Below, one piece after another: positions 6,137-7,028 of a stretch of 7,028 nt of DNA. The translations under genes were made by a program, and so were the position numbers. The notes beneath the pieces were generated by a model. That model was not told the origin of the DNA and ran no database searches. It worked only from the letters and a program-made list of their open reading frames with translations. Location of the stretch: NCBI GenBank assembly GCA_934675695.1, contig CAKURN010000074.1:1-7028 (forward strand), in the 5' to 3' direction. Within the stretch, counting starts at the first letter, position 1; the number at the start of each line of letters is the position of its first letter. This DNA comes from an uncultured Candidatus Melainabacteria bacterium (lineage in GTDB: Bacteria > Cyanobacteriota > Vampirovibrionia > Gastranaerophilales > Gastranaerophilaceae).

Positions 6137-6415
6137 ATGATATTAGAATTTAAGGTTGATGAACTTTCTGTTCAGGGTGCTTGGCTTAAAACTCTGTATG
6201 ATTTGATTGACGAACTAAACTGTAAGTGCCAAACATTTATGGAAGAAAAATACAACACGACCAGAAACTGTTTTGCTCCCGTTCGTGTTGTAAAAATTTC
6301 AGGATCTGATACCATGCTTGGTTGGTTAAAACTAAGAATGGAAAGATACAATTATTTTGTTGACTCGTTGAGTTCTCAAATGGATATTTCAACAAGCTTT
6401 GTCGATGAAGACTAA
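6137..6415 (+). CDS. Small conserved-looking protein of unknown function (92 residues)
   Basis: I do not recognise this family. The start at 6137 (MILEFKVDELSVQGAW) is set by the strong ribosome binding site. The protein is soluble, with no signal peptide or membrane segment, and appears mostly helical. A first helix (about 10-35, ending in NCKCQTFMEEKY) and a second (about 57-80, MLGWLKLRMERYNYFVDSL) flank a short strand-like piece (FAPVRVVKIS). It ends in an acidic tail (FVDED). Cysteines at 29, 31 and 45 are unlikely to bind metal by themselves. It is a single gene between the divergent uvrC and the convergent rplY, with only 4 bases between its stop and the end of rplY. Good initiation signals and balanced amino acid content argue that it is real and well expressed. 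Confidence 0.82.
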   Translation: MILEFKVDELSVQGAWLKTLYDLIDELNCKCQTFMEEKYNTTRNCFAPVRVVKISGSDTMLGWLKLRMERYNYFVDSLSSQMDISTSFVDED

Positions 6416-6419
6416 TTTA

Positions 6420-6698
6420 TTATACTGTAGCAAATTCAACATTCAAGAATTGACCTGTAGCATAGTTTACTTGCAATTCTTGAATTTTTGTTGTGTAAGT
6501 ATTTCCGTCTAAATTTAATTCCCAATTTGCTTCTTTGTTATTTTTGTATAACATTTCAAATTCGTGAGTGTTTACTTGGATATTTTTTGCTTCTATTCCT
6601 TTACCATAAATAGAACCGGGTAAAAATCCTTCTGTTCTGATTTGACGAGGATTTTTATTTTCTTCTCTATTTGCAACTGTAAGTTTTACGTTTGACAT
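6420..6698 (-). CDS. rplY: 50S ribosomal protein bL25, short single-domain form
   Basis: bL25 binds 5S rRNA in the large ribosomal subunit. The 92 residues match the short E. coli-type protein (94 residues); the C-terminal domain of the longer CTC/TL5 form is absent. Recognisable features are the N-terminal strand LTVANREE, the basic segment PRQIRTEGFLPGSIYGKG with the family's R-x2-G-x2-P-x3-YG pattern, and the following strand KNIQVNTHEFEMLY. A good Shine-Dalgarno (AAGGAG on the minus strand, 6708-6713) stands 9 bases before the ATG. It is a single gene, divergent from the folP-like gene and convergent with the small unknown gene. A 12-base inverted repeat lies in its last 66 bases. Confidence 0.94.
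   Translation of the reverse strand: MSNVKLTVANREENKNPRQIRTEGFLPGSIYGKGIEAKNIQVNTHEFEMLYKNNKEANWELNLDGNTYTTKIQELQVNYATGQFLNVEFATV
6441..6485 (+). repeat. Perfect 12-base inverted repeat inside the end of rplY; possible terminator for the plus-strand small gene
   Basis: ATTCAAGAATTG (6441-6452) and CAATTCTTGAAT (6474-6485) are exact inverted copies separated by 21 bases. On the plus strand the right arm runs into TTTTT (6485-6489), so a transcript of the gene ending at 6415 could fold and terminate here, antisense to rplY. On the minus strand the same structure would be a hairpin in the rplY mRNA near its stop. The stem is AT-rich (3 G/C pairs), so its strength is doubtful. Confidence 0.4.
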
Positions 6699-6775
6699 TT
6701 TTATTTTCTCCTTGACTTAATCTTTTGCTTAAACTATTAATATTATGTTATTAATTATATTTGTTAAATAAAAAA
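6699..6775. promoter_or_regulatory. Divergent intergenic region expected to hold the rplY and folP promoters
   Basis: Both flanking genes read outward from this 77-base, almost G/C-free spacer. On the minus strand TTTAAC (6763-6768) could serve as a -35 for a downstream TAATAT-like -10. On the plus strand TATTAT (6741-6746) or TATTAA (6749-6754) could serve as a -10 for folP. Base composition makes these matches weak evidence; the gene arrangement is the main support. Confidence 0.35.
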
Positions 6776-7028
6776 ATGCAATTTACTACTAAAACAGTCT
6801 TAAAAAAATTTATTAATAAAGAAATTTCATCAGTTGGTTTTGACGAGAGCTATATAAATTCAGCAGTCAAGAAACATTTGTTTTTGTCGATAAAGATTTT
6901 TGATGTTACTCCATCTCAAGCGACAATCATAAAGCAAGCCGCTCTTTCTGTCGGCTGCGATTGTGCTGTTAATCGCGGAGTGATTGATTGTTCTGTTAGT
7001 TTTTCTGATTGTATTCTATCAGGTACTA
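6776..7028 (+). CDS. folP: Probable dihydropteroate synthase, N-terminal part (3' end cut off by window)
   Basis: Dihydropteroate synthase joins p-aminobenzoate to a pterin diphosphate in folate synthesis and is the sulfonamide target. Only 84 residues are present, and they lie before the hallmark NVTPDSFSDGG motif, which would be outside the window. The call rests on the N-terminal extension found in many Clostridium-like and related DHPS proteins: IKIFDVTPSQATIIKQAALSVG, then CDCAVNRGVID, then DCILSGT, which corresponds to the usual pattern of a LKQE-x-LS-x-GG-D-x-AVSRG segment and an IL-x-GT end. The preceding 35 residues are a variable helical start. The ATG at 6776 has no clear Shine-Dalgarno; an in-frame TTG at 6761 is the only other nearby start after the stop at 6752. 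Confidence 0.82.
   Translation, partial: MQFTTKTVLKKFINKEISSVGFDESYINSAVKKHLFLSIKIFDVTPSQATIIKQAALSVGCDCAVNRGVIDCSVSFSDCILSGT

Noticed and set aside
6137..6415. WXG100/ESX-like secreted protein, from its size (about 90 residues) and helix-turn-helix hairpin impression.
   Set aside because: There is no WxG in the turn (only GWL within the second helix), and no ESX component is nearby.
6425..6462. Direct repeat CTGTAGCA at 6425-6432 and 6455-6462.
   Set aside because: It is short and reflects similar codons near the end of rplY; nothing suggests a mobile or regulatory role.

Overview
This AT-rich window (roughly one third G+C by eye) looks like chromosomal DNA of an uncultured, probably host- or gut-associated bacterium. 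It mixes housekeeping genes with lineage-specific surface and unknown proteins. The very low G+C, the type IV prepilin-like N-terminus joined to a long cysteine-rich stalk, and the short single-domain bL25 would fit a Gastranaerophilales/Vampirovibrionia-like (non-photosynthetic cyanobacterial relative) or similar gut lineage. That placement is a guess from style; no rRNA or other marker in the window settles it.

Layout, left to right. (1) Positions 1-2076, plus strand: the 3' part of ilvB (acetolactate synthase large subunit) is followed without a gap by ilvN (regulatory subunit). Together they make the enzyme for the first common step of branched-chain amino acid synthesis. (2) Positions 2140-3498, plus strand: a secreted, pilin-like protein with 52 cysteines that resemble GCC2/GCC3 and furin/VSP-type repeats known mainly from eukaryotic surface proteins. 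It ends before a clear rho-independent terminator at 3533-3556. (3) Positions 3656-4321, plus strand: a very hydrophilic protein of unknown function with no Cys, Pro, Trp or His. It has its own likely promoter. (4) Positions 4318-5991, minus strand: uvrC, the nucleotide excision repair endonuclease. It converges on the previous gene so that both stop codons lie in one TTAA, and it lacks the usual C-terminal helix-hairpin-helix domain. (5) Positions 6137-6415, plus strand: an unrecognised 92-residue protein with a strong ribosome binding site. (6) Positions 6420-6698, minus strand: ribosomal protein bL25. (7) From 6776 to the window end, plus strand: the start of a probable dihydropteroate synthase gene (folP).

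Apart from ilvB-ilvN, the genes do not form one pathway. The most interesting object is the pilin-cysteine-repeat hybrid at 2140-3498. The next are the HhH-less UvrC and the two unknown proteins. No rRNA, tRNA, CRISPR array, insertion sequence or phage gene was seen, and no gene-free stretch exceeds about 160 bases.
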